Assembly (NCBI GenBank): GCA_003640385.1
Contig: RCAB01000115.1
Coordinates: 1-64,000 of the forward strand
Direction of reading: 5' to 3'
Source: Setaria digitata
Taxonomy: Eukaryota; Nematoda; Chromadorea; Rhabditida; Setariidae
Length of the DNA: 64,000 nt
The notes below the pieces were generated by a model. That model saw only the letters and a list, made by a program, of their open reading frames with translations, searched no databases and was not told the DNA's origin. Position numbers and translations under genes: made by a program. Of this stretch, positions 11,624-24,494 are shown piece by piece (the first letter of the stretch is position 1; every line of letters begins with the position of its first letter).

Positions 11624-14600
11624 TCAATCTTTATAAACAACATGACCATTGATACTAATTTTATGCTTTTTATTACATTGAATCCTTTTTTTTGAGCCAT
11701 CTTTGGTGATTAAATTTATGCCAACGTCAGCCGCTACCGAGATCTGTAAAATGTTAATGAACAAAGGTTTAATAACTAAAGATTAATTTATATTATCGCT
11801 TGATGATATCAACATTATGTATATATCTATTAATAGTCCCCTCCAGGAATAATAGGTCAGGTAAGCAGGAAGTTGGATAAAAGAGTATTGTTCTTTAGAG
11901 TAGAATTTCGCGAGAACGAAATATGAGAGGTAAAAAAATTTATGCCTTATTTAAATAATATTAATTAGACGATACATTACATTTAATCCGTGCTTGTCGG
12001 ATAGGAAAATAGTGATTTTATTTGTCTCGTCTTTACATTCCGCATTCTTCATCTGCAATATATGAGAACAGGAGACTCATAATAAACGATCTTAAACTGC
12101 GACGGAAACAGAACTAGAACTAATTAATAATAATGTGGATCTAATCTTTTTAGTGAAGAAAAGTAATAATTATCAGTTCTTTTAATCAACTGTTATGATT
12201 TCAAACATGTTTACTGTTTTTTTTTTAAATTTACCATTAGCGGTTCCGATGAATTCAGCTTTGCATTGAAATCTAATTGTGTGGTATCATCCGATGCATA
12301 AAAAATACATCTTTCGGATTCAAATAATGATGATTTATATGGTGGTGATGCAATCTCTTTTCCTGTTCTGAAATAAAGCAAAGCTGATAATCGAATTTCT
12401 TCGTGAAATGTTCAAACTTACTAGAAATTCTAATAGTGAAATTTGAGTTCAAATTTTTCAAAGCTATTAGTCAATATATGCTTCAGTTTTAAGGTTGCAT
12501 TGCATTTTTTAAGATAACATTCATCTAGTCGCGGCTCTTAACTAAGGGATATGATTTCATAAGTAAGATTAAATTTATATGCATCATAATAAACAGTACT
12601 TTGTTTTTTGCAGCTTTGATGACAGCAGAACTCTTGATGGATTCCTCCAGATATTAGCTGACTTTGAACAACAGATATCATCTAGGTAACCGTAGATGAA
12701 TAATCAGATACATGAAATGAAACTTTTTTCACTCAAGAATAATTAGTAAATTAAAAAAAAAATTCTGTTCATCAGTTGGTTGCCTTGAAATCGGTCATCT
12801 GAAGCACCTTCCATTAAACTTACCTACAGATTTTACAAATATTTTACAAATATGATTGAAGTGAACGATTTATACTTTTTAAAATACAGAACAGAACATA
12901 TTCTGCGATGAATTCTACGAATCACAAAGTATACCCGCTGTAGGTGAGATGGCAGTATTTGCAGATGATGGTTTACAGACAGCAGTCGGTGGAGAATTTT
13001 CACGAAAATCTATGTCTCGAGCTGTGCTGAAACAGAAGCAAACCTTATTAATACTCTACTTATTTAGAAAAAGAAGAATTAATCATTCTGATTAGCATAA
13101 TCTCTGAAAAAAAAAAAAAAAAAAACGTGGCGTTTATGAAATCATGATTATCCTTTTTATTTAGTTCAATGAAAAAAGTCTAGATACGACTCGATGTATG
13201 AGCGGGAAATAACCTATATATACCTGGACTCATAATCAGCAGAAAGATGTGGTGAATGATCTGAAACATATCACTGAGTGATAAATTACGATATTACTAT
13301 TCATCGATTTACTGATATTACAATAACTAAGTGGAATACTTACCACTTCCTGATTCACTACCACCGCCAGCTGACGTATCACTCAATCCTGCAAAACAGG
13401 ATGCAAATGAAATTTCGAAAACTTAAAACCTAACATGAGTCATAATTCATTTGATTCTCTTTTGTAGGACAAAAAATTGAACACATAATTACATAGCTAA
13501 TATTTATGATAATTGTAAAATTAAGCATTTTAAATTGTTTTTTGCATTATTATTATCTTGTTAGTTTTTATCCCTAATTTCATCACTGTTTTTAATATCA
13601 TTAGTTTTGTTTCACTGTTGCTGTTACCACCGTCAATATCATTATTACTGTTGCAGCTATTGTTATCATCATCATATACAAACGTACATTAAAATATTGA
13701 CTTTTTCATCGATTTCAAACAATTCTTAACAAATTTGGCAGATTTTGAAGAATATAAAAGTCCAACCGGAATTCGGAGGAGATTCACCGGATTGCTTGGC
13801 GGTTTTTACATTCCCTTGCTGTGTTGATGTAATCCTTAATGATTTCGCTGTTCCTGGTGATAACAGCTGGTAACTAAAAGATTTAACGGCATAAGAAAAT
13901 TAAATATTGTAATTTTCCATATTTGTTTTACCATTTGGCTTTGTCAGTTTCATCACGTACTGCAATCGAGTTCATTACTGAAATGCGGAAGTACAGAATC
14001 AGTTTCATAAATCTACTGAAATAGCAAGTATTTAAACTGTTAAGTTACAGATTGACATTATCATAGATTATATTATCAAAAAATAAGTGAACTGTGAAGA
14101 ATAAGGAATGAACGTGTAGGACAGTACAGCTGATTAAATAGAATATATACAATACGACAACATAGTTAACTGAACAATAATATAAGGAAGTTTGAACGAC
14201 AACAATAATGTAATAGTACAATAACATGATTAATTGATTATAAATATAATGAATGTGACGATAAAAGGAAGAATACAACTAATTCAGGATCAAATTTAAT
14301 TAACAAGATAATTTCGGAGAATTAACTGACATTGTACATTTTCGGAAGATATTTTTCTGAACTGGACGAAAATTTAGAAAAATAGACCTGGGAAGCAGAG
14401 ATCTGGAGTAACTTTCATAATTATTTGTAGTGTAATCGCGTGCTTCATACCAAGTATACGGTTTATCCGGAAAAATGTAGAAATATAAGCGTTCAGAACT
14501 CTCAAGAATCTAATTAGTGTCCCGGGAAACCAATAAGCCGTAAAGAGTACCTTTCAGACATTATTTTCTCTAATTTGAAAAAGATTAGAGGGAAGAATTT

Positions 14601-17600
14601 CAGACTTCTTCAAACCTTTTAACACTATGAAGGTAACAACAACGCAGCTAATTTGAAATGAACTTCCTGAGGTAATTTGAACTACTGAAAACCTTTAATT
14701 TGGTTATAGCTGGTAACTCCAAAACGGTTTCGATAGTTAATAATCCTTTTCCATAACCAATCAACTGATTATAACAGCAGATTTTAGCTTCACTTAGCCC
14801 AATGCCTTTCTTGTTCCAGTAATCGCCGATCTTCGGAATTAATTTCTAAATATGCATCTTTGTGAATGCAGAATCCATTTCCTCTCATTTTCTTCTACTT
14901 TTGGTCCATCAAGCGACAGAATTTCATAATTTTATGAAGAATAAGAATGCTAAGTTAAGACTAAAAAGTCTCCGAAGAGCAAAAAGTGCTGAACAATGCG
15001 CTTGATAAAAAAAGCTTACTTTACATGGCTCTTTGCTGCTTTCTTTGCATCTCAATTCAATCAAATCTATCATTTTGTAGTTCCCGCTATCGGCAAGAAT
15101 TATCTTATTAAAACATTTTGCATAAGATGGATCACGAAATTGAACCACTTTTGCTTTACTTTTATCCAAATCTGCATTCACTCTCTTATCACTATCAAAA
15201 CAGATTCGTTAAAAAAAAATAAAATGCTGATTTTCAAAAATTGATACTTAAATTCACTAAATATGCGGTAAGATGCACTTTGTATTCATCGTTTCATTTA
15301 TCTTTTCTAAATGGAGTATTGTGCTTAGGATTTGGAAAGCCTAGTGCATTTGAATGATTTAGACAAATGATTTCAATTTAGAATTAGAAGATTGGAGAAT
15401 GAAAAGTACCGTTATTTCTAAAGCTGGTACTTTCGCAATCATAAATTCGAGTTTCTTCATGCATGATGCCTACACGAACATCCTTATCACCTGGTGTTAG
15501 TTTCATCATTCTTATCAGGAGTAAACATCCCTCACAGGCATATAAACTTAGATTGCTCCTTGGTCGACGGTATTCTCCGTAGCTCTGAAAAATGTTCAAC
15601 CTAAATTCTAATTACATCCAAACCTTAAATTTTCTTCTTTTCTTATTATCTTTTAAAAAATTCTGATTAACTTAAACATCTGGTTAATTTCAAACCTCTA
15701 ATTAAGTGGTAGTGCTCTCAAGAAAAACTCTTGCCAATTTAGATAAAAGCAAATTTATCGTCATCTCCTTTGGCAAAAGTCTATTTAACCTAACTAGTTT
15801 CAGATGCTGAGAAAATAAGACAGAATCTCTCAACAAACATGCAGTAATTATTTCCAAGTTTAGAATAAGTTCACGTTCCAAAATTTACAAACTACCTTCT
15901 CATATGTAAACTTAGGTAAAGCAGTTACTTCAATCGGCAGCAAATGCGTTATTTTCGCGTTTACAGGTATAAGTTCACGCTTTTGAAATCTCCCATCGTT
16001 TCCTAGCAATTCAACTTTGTGTTTCAAATACATCTCACCACTGTGTTTTCGGTCGACATGCATTACTGTGCGAATTTTTATCGGTTCTAGGAGAAATCAC
16101 AATATTTTTGTTCATTTTTTCATAGGCCAGCCAAAAATCGTAAAATTCATCTTAAATATGACTAGCTAACAATAAAAAGGATTAAATAAGTATAAGATAT
16201 CTGTAGATTATTTGGATTGCCTGAGCACCGATGGCTTATAAGAATTCTACTCATAACTACTATATTTCGATGATTGGAAGCCAGATGAAGTGTTAAGGGT
16301 ATAGGTGGGAGTCACAGTTCTAGGTGAAACCAATTCAAACTCAGAAGTGAAGGAATTTTTGACAAAGGAAAAATTCTCGGTTCCTGGAGAGAATATCTGT
16401 CCTCATTGACATACGCCTGTTAATTTAACTCAAATTAAACATAGAAGCTATTCAAACGCGTCTACTTCAATAAATAAAAAATGGATTTTTCAGAATGTTT
16501 TCGTTGTATACCTTTCATGTTTGATAATACCTTGCCTTTTGCACCATTAACTTTTGTCGCTTCTAGTATACCTTTTCTTTTTGCTGTCGCTGGCTGAATT
16601 TTAATTACTGATGAATTTGTTCGCAAATTATGAGTACCGGTTCATTAGCAATTTGATGGAGTGAAAAAAAAAAACAACGAAGCAAACCAAAATTACGCAC
16701 TGGAAATTTACTCCCTAATTTGCAAATTTAATAGTATCAATATATTAAGTAGTCAACAATCCTAGTTTGTACCAAATAAATGTTCACAAAACAACAAATT
16801 TCCAACTTCTTCTGAAGTACCATTTCAAATTTCTTAAACTTTGAGAAATCAGCACAGTAGGATAATATCGGATATAGTAAAGAGCGAGAAAATTTTGAGC
16901 CTATTAATTCATTAACCTCACTAAAATAATAATAAATGAGTTTTCAATTGAGCGTCAAAAACGAACCATTAATTTGCGCTCTAAATCTACCATCAAGGAA
17001 CTCTTGAAATTTGATTCATTGATAAAAGCTGAAAATAATTAAAACTTTCTGTAATTCTGAATATTTTATTTTTAAGGGAGTACAGCTCCTATGAAAAATA
17101 GCATACGTTCGTGATAGAGAGATGTTGATGACGACTTTCTCCTGCTTTTCGACTCTTCAATCTGAAGCTGCAACAGCTATTGTCCAAAAATAGTAATATT
17201 ATTACCGGAAACTTTAAAAAATCATCATAACCCAAAAAGCAACATTGCACTAATTTTTTGTGCTGAATTTTTTGTTAAAACTACTGTACAAATAATAAGA
17301 CTGAGTTAAAATTACAACGCAATACCGATTCTAACTGATTGCAATTTAGTCTTGAAGGCATATTTCCAGCTTTCTCTACAGCAGTATTTAGCCTACAAGT
17401 AAAATAGACCATCAAAACAACTTGGCTGTCGACTGCATTATTTACGATATATGTTCTATCCAGAGAATAATAACGAAGTTGTCTGCTTCAAAATTGAGGA
17501 CCTCTGCAGTAATGAAATTCAGATTGCATGGATAGAGGAGACAGTTAGAACGATTTTTTGCAGATGGCTTTGTTTAGACCGTTCAATTTTCGGGGACTAA

Positions 17601-18144
17601 TCACCACTTTACCTTAAGAGACAGCGTAGATTCAGCCTTATTTTCTTCATTGTATAAGGGAAGTTAGCCTGTTGGTCTATTTTTTTGCCTCGACAGTACT
17701 CAACCTCACCATATCAAGAAAATAAATTGAAAGGCAAAAGAAAAAAAATAATATTCATACAGTATAGGATATTGAAATAATAATGCTAAGCTTTAAATTT
17801 TTGCTTCAAACAAATTTAATAATTTGTTATAAAAGTAATGGAATTTGAATGAAAGATAAGATGAAAAGGAAGCAGTATGATTACAATGAATTGTCTTCCA
17901 TATATATTATATATATATATAATTATATATATATATATATAATATATATATTAAATTCCATTTTTTTTCATTTTTATATATATATTAAATTCCATTTTTT
18001 TAATTATATATATATTTAATATAATACATATAATGTAATTAATATAATATAATATAATATATATAATTAATATATATAAAAATATTATATATAGTTAATA
18101 TATATATATATATTTAGTTTGCGCCTCACCATAGTTTTCCGAAG

Positions 18145-18182
<38 letters not shown>

Positions 18183-18228
18183 CTTCGGAAAACATTATAT
18201 ATATTAATGTAATATTATATATATTAAT

Positions 18229-18262
<34 letters not shown>

Positions 18263-19193
18263 TACAATGAATTGTCTTCCATATATATAGACATATATGA
18301 TGAGATTACTTCGGAAAACTATGGTGAGGCGCAAACTTTTTTCGTTGTGATAATAATAATGATAACTTACAATGATAGTGATAAATTCAAAAAGAGTACA
18401 GTAATTACGAAATAGAAGTACAAATTATAAATCAGACATGAATAAAATTTGAAAATGAACAACCTTTCCTCGGATGCAACAATTATGTCATTCACTTTTG
18501 TTGTATTTGTTGTAGATGTTTGATTGCATTTGAGGAGTTTTATCATTGCCTCAATATTATCCGCTGAATTTTCTACCTGTTATAAATTGCAGTTATAATT
18601 AATTAGCTACTTACTATGCGTTAACTAAGTAAAGAAGTTTCTGTTTCAAGAGTATCGTTTTAGTACCATCCATTTCTAACTGCTGTCAAAGGTTGACAAA
18701 TAACTCTTCAGTTTAATATATAAAAGCTAAAAGCGATATTGGAAGAATGAAAAAATTTTTTTTAATTTTCGATTTTTTCTTTACTTTTTATAATAGTCTT
18801 TTAAGTCATATGAGACTTATAGCAAACCTAGCCAAAGGTAGCCTAAAAGCGGAGGATAAAGTAGATTAAGATATATTTATTTGCTTTCAGAAAAGATCCC
18901 AGAGATTCTATACCATATGGTAATAGCAAACTTGCTAGGCAGATGAAGTGACAAAAGTCAGAAAGTTTTTGTAAAGGAAATATGAAATATCCTAGATCGA
19001 TCACAGTTCAGTTTCATGTGACAAGATTTTACAAGGTAATGTGCAGAGAGTATTGTATCATTAACAGATGCGCTCTGATTTGATTCACAAGAAAGCTTTT
19101 TCACTTTCCCAGGTTTGTGCTTTCCGGAGTACATTATTTGTTGGATTCTCTTTTCTCTTGCCACAATCCTTGGAATGAATGAATCCGTTAAGT
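11624..19193 (-). CDS. Unrecognised nematode protein, about 650 aa, about 17 exons (first exon not found)
   Basis: Exons in transcript order are 19193-19033, 18576-18464, 16593-16512, 16086-15896, 15584-15410, 15171-15020, 14845-14693, 14509 to about 14305, 13977-13932, 13873-13767, 13388-13344, 13260-13224, 13026-12935, 12681-12600, 12367-12235, 12052-11981 and 11743-11624 (TGA). Phase closes across nearly all joins, and most sites are consensus, including a 37-nt exon at 13224. The 18576/16593 join does not close as written, and the 3' end of exon 8 is ambiguous. The first third is basic ([16 protein letters not shown]). A central folded-looking region includes [15 protein letters not shown] and [16 protein letters not shown], followed by a Ser/Thr/Pro linker and a C-terminal module with [14 protein letters not shown] and [11 protein letters not shown]. 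The basic N-terminus hints at a nuclear protein. I recognise no domain and assign no function. The gene is divergent from p62. Confidence 0.72.
13107..13125. repeat. A19 homopolymer
   Basis: Poly-A run within an intron of the minus-strand gene. Confidence 0.9.
17881..18337. repeat. AT-microsatellite fold-back with 33-bp inverted arms
   Basis: Inside the long intron between the second and third located exons of the minus-strand gene lies about 400 bp of (AT)n-like sequence. A 33-bp sequence at 18116-18148 (GCGCCTCACCATAG core) recurs as its exact reverse complement at 18305-18337. A further inverted piece of 16 bp lies at 18179-18194. A 27-bp segment starting TTACAATGAATTG occurs directly at 17881-17907 and again at 18262-18288. 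The structure could fold into nested hairpins. It may be real or an assembly product. Confidence 0.9.
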
Positions 19194-19724
19194 CTGCTCA
19201 CTGCTTAAAAGAAAAGTGGAACAACTGATCAACAGTACTATGTCTTTTGCAACAATTACTTTTAAGCATTTAATCCATGTTCCATTCTTTTTACTAATTT
19301 AAACTAAACCAAAATGATAAAATGTGAAAATCAAATTTCAATTCAAAAACTTTGAAAATCAGTGTAGGGCAGACGAGATATTTTCAAAGGAAAAATAAAT
19401 TACTCGGTATTATCGAGCGCTGTGATATAATATTGTAAGAAATAATCAGTGTAAAAGAGAATTAACAGAACCTCCTCTTAGTCTCTACTTCTTTCAATCA
19501 GCTTCCAGTTTTTCATATCTTTTTATATTATTTAGCTTTCTTGGTCTTTTTGTGTTAGCAAATCTATTTTCCGAAAATACAATACATCTATTTTAAAAGG
19601 AGTGCAGGATGGTATTTTTGTGGTATTTCCGCACATGAGATTTTGACTACATTATCAGAGAAAATAAAAGGAATATTTAATTGAGTAACCGATCGGCTTC
19701 CTACCAGTTAATATGAATTTCCCA

Positions 19725-19963
19725 ATTCATTTGAAAAATGAAGTAATCACCGTTAATTTAGATAGGCAACCGTTCTCGAACCCACACAACTATATGAAAT
19801 AAGTTTCACTCCAGTGTATTTTGATTTATTAACAAGAAAAACTAAAAGTTCTTCGCACTTTTCAATCTTTTAATTCATTTAAATAATGAAGCACGGATAA
19901 TTCAGGTAGGGAGCCGTTCCCAAATTCACATAACTGTATGAAATGAACTTCATTCCAGTACAT
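19725..19963. repeat. Diverged tandem duplication, about 147-bp offset
   Basis: The segment at about 19725-19821 (ATTCATTTGAAAAATGAAG .. CACTCCAGTG) recurs at about 19872-19963 with many substitutions but the same order of blocks. It lies between the divergent unrecognised gene and p62, so it could sit in their shared upstream region. No coding potential was seen in it. Confidence 0.7.
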
Positions 19964-20628
19964 TTAAAGAAACTTTTTTAGAAAAAAGCAGCTGTAATTT
20001 TTGATTGCAAATGAAAACTACTTTGGGTCGTAGTTTTTCTCTTTTAGTCAAGAATTCAATTTCAGTACGAAAAGTCCAAAGACTGGGAAGCTAAAATTAT
20101 CATAGCGGGTCGCCTGGAATCGCGGGACTCTCTATATCACACATCATTACAGACCGGAGGACGCACTCGCTTCTTCTATAGATATTATTGTTGTGGTTGT
20201 GGTATTTCTGGATTTTGGTGCCATATTGTTCCATATATGTTACGTTATCTTCAACTGTGACGTTTTGTTTCGTTTCATTCAGGGTGTTTTCCTCTCTCTG
20301 GCATTTTCTCGACGTGATTTGCAGATTTTCTTTCTTTTCCTTTTAAGCTCGGACGACGGACAATATTTTCGGTTTTCACAGATATCTGATTCTCAGCAAA
20401 AGAGGCTTTTTACTGTGACTCAAGCTTCCTTTCATTGTCTGCTTTAGTTTTCATATGTGTCATTTAAGCGTAGTTAAAATTGTAATTCGCACTTTTTGGC
20501 TGTTTACACACATTATTCCATGTATTTTGCTACGGTTTATGAAAGCATGCAAATGCTTGAGGTTGCAGTGAAAGGTCGGACGGTATCAGAAATAATGAAT
20601 GAATTTATTCTCTTTACGTTAGTTTCAG

Positions 20629-20641
20629 AATATCTTCATTA
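20629..20641 (+). promoter_or_regulatory. Likely trans-splice acceptor and very short 5' UTR of p62
   Basis: GTTAGTTTCAG ends at 20628, only 13 nt before the p62 ATG. In nematodes this arrangement is typical of a spliced-leader acceptor. It could equally be an ordinary intron end with an upstream non-coding exon. Confidence 0.5.
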
Positions 20642-23600
20642 ATGTCTAGTAGGGAATTATTGTTGCGCGTCGAGCACGTGAAGTATCGTATGCCTGGTGC
20701 TGCTAAATCACCCGTTGGTGCGTTTTATATTTATGGAGATCGAGTTGAGTGGCTGGATAATGCCTCGAGTGAGAAGCTTATCGTCCTATTCAGTGATATT
20801 AGAGGTAACTGCTACATTCGATCGGCTTTGATGATAGAATGGAACAAACTGTTAAGGTGGAATAGTAAGTTTCATCAGTTGACGATGAAGTATTGAGAAG
20901 GGGGAAACACATGTTTTTTTCTTGCGCAATAATCTTCAGTGGAGAAGGGTAATATTGTTTCTAAAATCCTCGACACAAAGACCAAGAAGCGAAAATATTA
21001 CCTAAATAGACCTCTAGTTTGCTCTTATTCGAATCCATCTCTTTTCTTACACTGAGGTTTGTATTCCGGACTTCAGGGCAGCGAATTTCGCCACCAAACA
21101 AAACGAAAACACAGCTTCAAATATGCAAGCATAATGAAGAACAAGCAACGTTTGTTTTCGTTAACCCGCTTGGAAAAGAGGCAAGTTTTGAAGCATATTT
21201 GCAAAACGATAATATGTTTTGCTGGTTTTGGTATCGAAGGAGAATAAATTCTGTTAAAATCTTATACATGGTAGTTTTCATAAATCTATATAGATTTGCT
21301 TAATTTACTTTCCTTTTAAGAGCTCTCTCTGATTGTTTTCTGACATTATATATGAAGGAAGAATAAATAAATTCCAGATGCATGTGAAAGATCGTGATTT
21401 GGTAAAAGAAATGCTACAACAAGCTCTTATTCATCATAGGCAGATTGTCAATCAAGTAAGCTTAGTTTGGCAAAGTTTAGGCTCCATACCATAATTATGA
21501 AACACATTTACCATCAGTTAATCGCCAATCAGAGTTTCGGATAAGAATCTCAGATGAGACTGACAAATATGCTTTTCATCCAACTCTGTTAAAGGTACTT
21601 TCAGAATGCTGCACAGTCGTTGAAGTACAGCAAAACAAAAGAGCTAGAAGCAAAAAAGAAGATTTTAGAACGCAGCAAGCATTTGCAGGAATTATATAAA
21701 CATTTGGTTGCTTCGAAACTAATATCTGCCCAAGATTTTTGGGGCGAATATTATCAAAATGTTGGTTTGAATCAAATCTCATTTTGTAGCCGGTGTTTCT
21801 TTATTTTTTCGCATTTTTCTGGCTGACTTCAGTGGAATAGGCTTCATTTGCTAGTTTGTTTCAAATTTTTCCCTCCTTTTTTTAGATCCAATTACTTCCT
21901 AATTCTTTTAGTGTATTACCTCAGAGCGGAATCCCAAAAAAACCAACTCGAGTCCACAGGTCATCTTTTCAAAATAATAAGGCCCGAAAGCTCAGATTTA
22001 TCATTGATGCATTTATAATGGGGTCTTAGTAATGATTTAGGTATATATCATTCCAGTCTGCACACTAAATATTCGGTTTAGAAAGATGCAGATAGCGATA
22101 AACTGGGCGTGTCGAGTGGATTTTTAAGTAGCATCGCGCAGTCCGAGGGGGCAAATGGAGTGAAATTAAATCTCAGTATAGATACAATTCAAAGCATATT
22201 CCGAACGTATCCAGCAGGTATGCTTGGCTTTATTTTTTATTTTCAACTCCCAAGCTATTTCAAATTCTTTGTTATATTTATTTTTCTGTTTTTTCTTTTT
22301 TTTTTTTTTTTAGTAGAAAGGAAGCATCTGGAGCTGGTACCGCATGAGATGACTGAGCAACAATTTTGGGCTAAGTTCTTTCAGTCACATTATTTCCATC
22401 GTGAACGTGAAGCAACGTCCAATCCATCTGATCCATTTTCGGATTGCGCCAAAGCAGATAATGCTGGTAATGTTTAATATTTTCCATATCCATGAGTGTA
22501 TTACTTTTAGAAGTTAGCAGCATTATATCTACGAAAAGCTGTCTTTGCTTTTACTCCAGAAACAATTTATCCATGTTGAATTCTTTCAGAGATGCGTAAG
22601 ATACTGGATACAAAAATTGCTCATAAAACTCTTGATTTTTCATACATCCATGATGATCCCTTGATTGTAAGTTGCAGTTTCTTCTAATTTTCTAAAAAAT
22701 TCTTATTTTTTTGCCAATTAAAATAAAAATAGTTTTCCCTTACTGTTGCAGTTTTAAACTTTAGAGTAACATATCAAGTTTGTCGCAATATGCTTCCTCA
22801 ACAAAAGACATTTTAATGAGAAGGTTCAACTATCACTCAGAGCGAGTCTTGCTTACTGCTGCTGAAAATAAACTATCTATCCTTGTCGATTTGGAAGGAC
22901 AGCCAAGTGAAGAAAACATAACGGTATGAATTAATTCTTTCAAAAAAAAAAAGACTTGAAATAGCTATGGTTTAACATTATACTCGTTATTAATTATTGA
23001 CATTCAATCATTTACTGTTGTAACTCGTTTATGTTAAACTCCAGAAGATATATATGTATTGTATTGTTTCAGACAGGATAATCAGAATAGCACTTGTTAG
23101 TCTTTAATGTTTAAGCTGTTCGCTGATTTAGCTTCAGCGGTTTAAATCGTTTGAGCGGCATGAGGTTATAGTCGTGTACACTTCAGATGTACTTTTGCAT
23201 TAGTTTGTCATTATCATCTTGAAAATATAAATTTTCTTTGACTGTCAACTTCATATTAAAAGCTTAGTTCTCTTCAGATGAATAAACCGAAATCGGAAGA
23301 GGATGAAAGTGAAATAATATTAGAAAGTGAAGAGCTGAGGTCAGACAAGCACGAAGAACAGTTGGACCTTATTTCTTTCGCAGTGGGTGATGTTATTAGG
23401 CCAACAAAGCGTTATACCGACGAACAAGCACAAGTTTATCGAGATATTGTGCGGAGAGTATGCGGAACTATGTCGGATACTGATGACTATGATGATGTAA
23501 GTTGCATTCCATTCACTGCAAGTCATTCAAATTTCTTGCAGTTATTGGCAACATTTCTTAGTGCACGTATCTAGATGCCTGTTGGACAGTGTTTAATACT

Positions 23601-24494
23601 AACTAATTGTTTTTTACTTCATTATTTCCAAAAAATAAATAAATAAATATTTGCAGGGTTTAGGAGATGATTCGGATGATGATTATGAAGATCTCATAAG
23701 ATTGGCCACTGCTGGTTCAAATACATTATCAGTTAGAGGCACCACATCAGATTTGAGTGCAGCAGATGTGGTTGATTTGCAAGCAATCCATGATTCCGTT
23801 GCCGAACTTCTGAAGCACTTCTGGATGTGTTTCCCGCCAACCAACCCTGACATGGATGAAAAAGTTAATTTGTTCCATGGAGTTTTGTCCTATTGATCAG
23901 ATTTCTTTTTTTTTTTAAAGAAAAATAATAGATTACTGCAGTTAAAAGTAGACATTTTATTAAAGTTTGAATTTATTTTCAGCTGAAAAGGATGAGTGTG
24001 ACTTTGCGGACTTTTGAGGAAAGTAAAATTGTTTCAGCGGAAGAACGGTTTGGAGAAAAAAATGTGAGTTAATTATGAAGACTAAAATTTGAAAATGCCA
24101 TGTGAAATACATCTATTATGTTAGATTGCTTTTTTTAGTGAGTTTGAACAATTGACATCGTGAGTTTTCCCGGAGATCGCGATGTTAGGAAATAAGAGAT
24201 TTTTGGCATTTTACATATCTCATTAGATATCCTACATACTGCCTTCTTATAATTGGTTGCATTAGTAGCAAATTGCTCAAATTTTGCGCTCTCTTTACTG
24301 TATTCAGGCCACGGTTATACGTAGATAATATTCCACTTCGGCTAATGCGTAGTTCCATGCATTTTCACTAGATAGTTTTGCAGTTAGTCTCTGTTATTTT
24401 TCAGTGATTTCATTTTTAGCTTGCACGTTGCCGGCAAATGGTTAGTTTCGCTTACACACGTTATGAAGCGTATTTGCAGAAAAAGAAGAAGTAG
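20642..24494 (+). CDS. GTF2H1: General transcription and DNA repair factor IIH subunit p62 (TFIIH p62)
   Basis: Twelve exons give 535 residues, against about 548 in human p62: 20642-20804, 21077-21180, 21378-21455, 21605-21760, 22082-22217, 22314-22466, 22590-22666, 22765-22923, 23278-23496, 23657-23863, 23983-24063 and 24420-24494 (TAG). All phases close. The N-terminal PH/PTB-like domain (about residues 1-105, with VEWLDNASSEK and the QRISPPNKTKTQLQI strand pair) is followed by two BSD domains, seen by their Phe-Trp pairs: LISAQDFWGEYY near 160 and EMTEQQFWAKFFQSHYFH near 230. Further family marks are NLSIDTIQSIFRTYPA and the C-terminal HFWMCFPPTNPDMDEK. p62 is a core TFIIH subunit acting in promoter opening and nucleotide excision repair; its PH domain binds XPG, XPC or TFIIE in other species. 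An acidic loop (about 343-435) carries D/E-rich stretches. Intron 2 starts with GC. Confidence 0.95.
21181..21377 (+). other. GC-AG intron in p62
   Basis: The exon before this intron ends GAAAAGAG and the intron starts GCAAGT, the strict consensus of GC donors; it ends TTCCAG. Any GT donor nearby would either break the frame or delete residues that align with the p62 PH domain end. Confidence 0.75.

Noticed and set aside
12240..12395. + strand reading with [12 protein letters not shown] and [17 protein letters not shown]
   Set aside because: It carries an in-frame TAA, while the minus strand is fully open with consensus acceptor and donor (12367-12235).
12900..13095. + strand frame of about 60 codons with plausible composition ([16 protein letters not shown])
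   Set aside because: It is antisense to an exon (13026-12935) of the minus-strand gene, whose chain closes in phase on both sides; the + version does not join the + piece at 12614-12685 without a frame break.
18119..18415. 98-codon + strand open frame rich in Ile and Tyr
   Set aside because: It is a translation of the (AT)n microsatellite and its flanks; no coding composition.
20065..20263. + strand open segment after a TTTCAG (EKSKDWEAK .. YRYYCCGCG)
   Set aside because: There is no start, no good donor and no partner exon; it could also be 5' flank of p62 or the divergent gene. Left unannotated.
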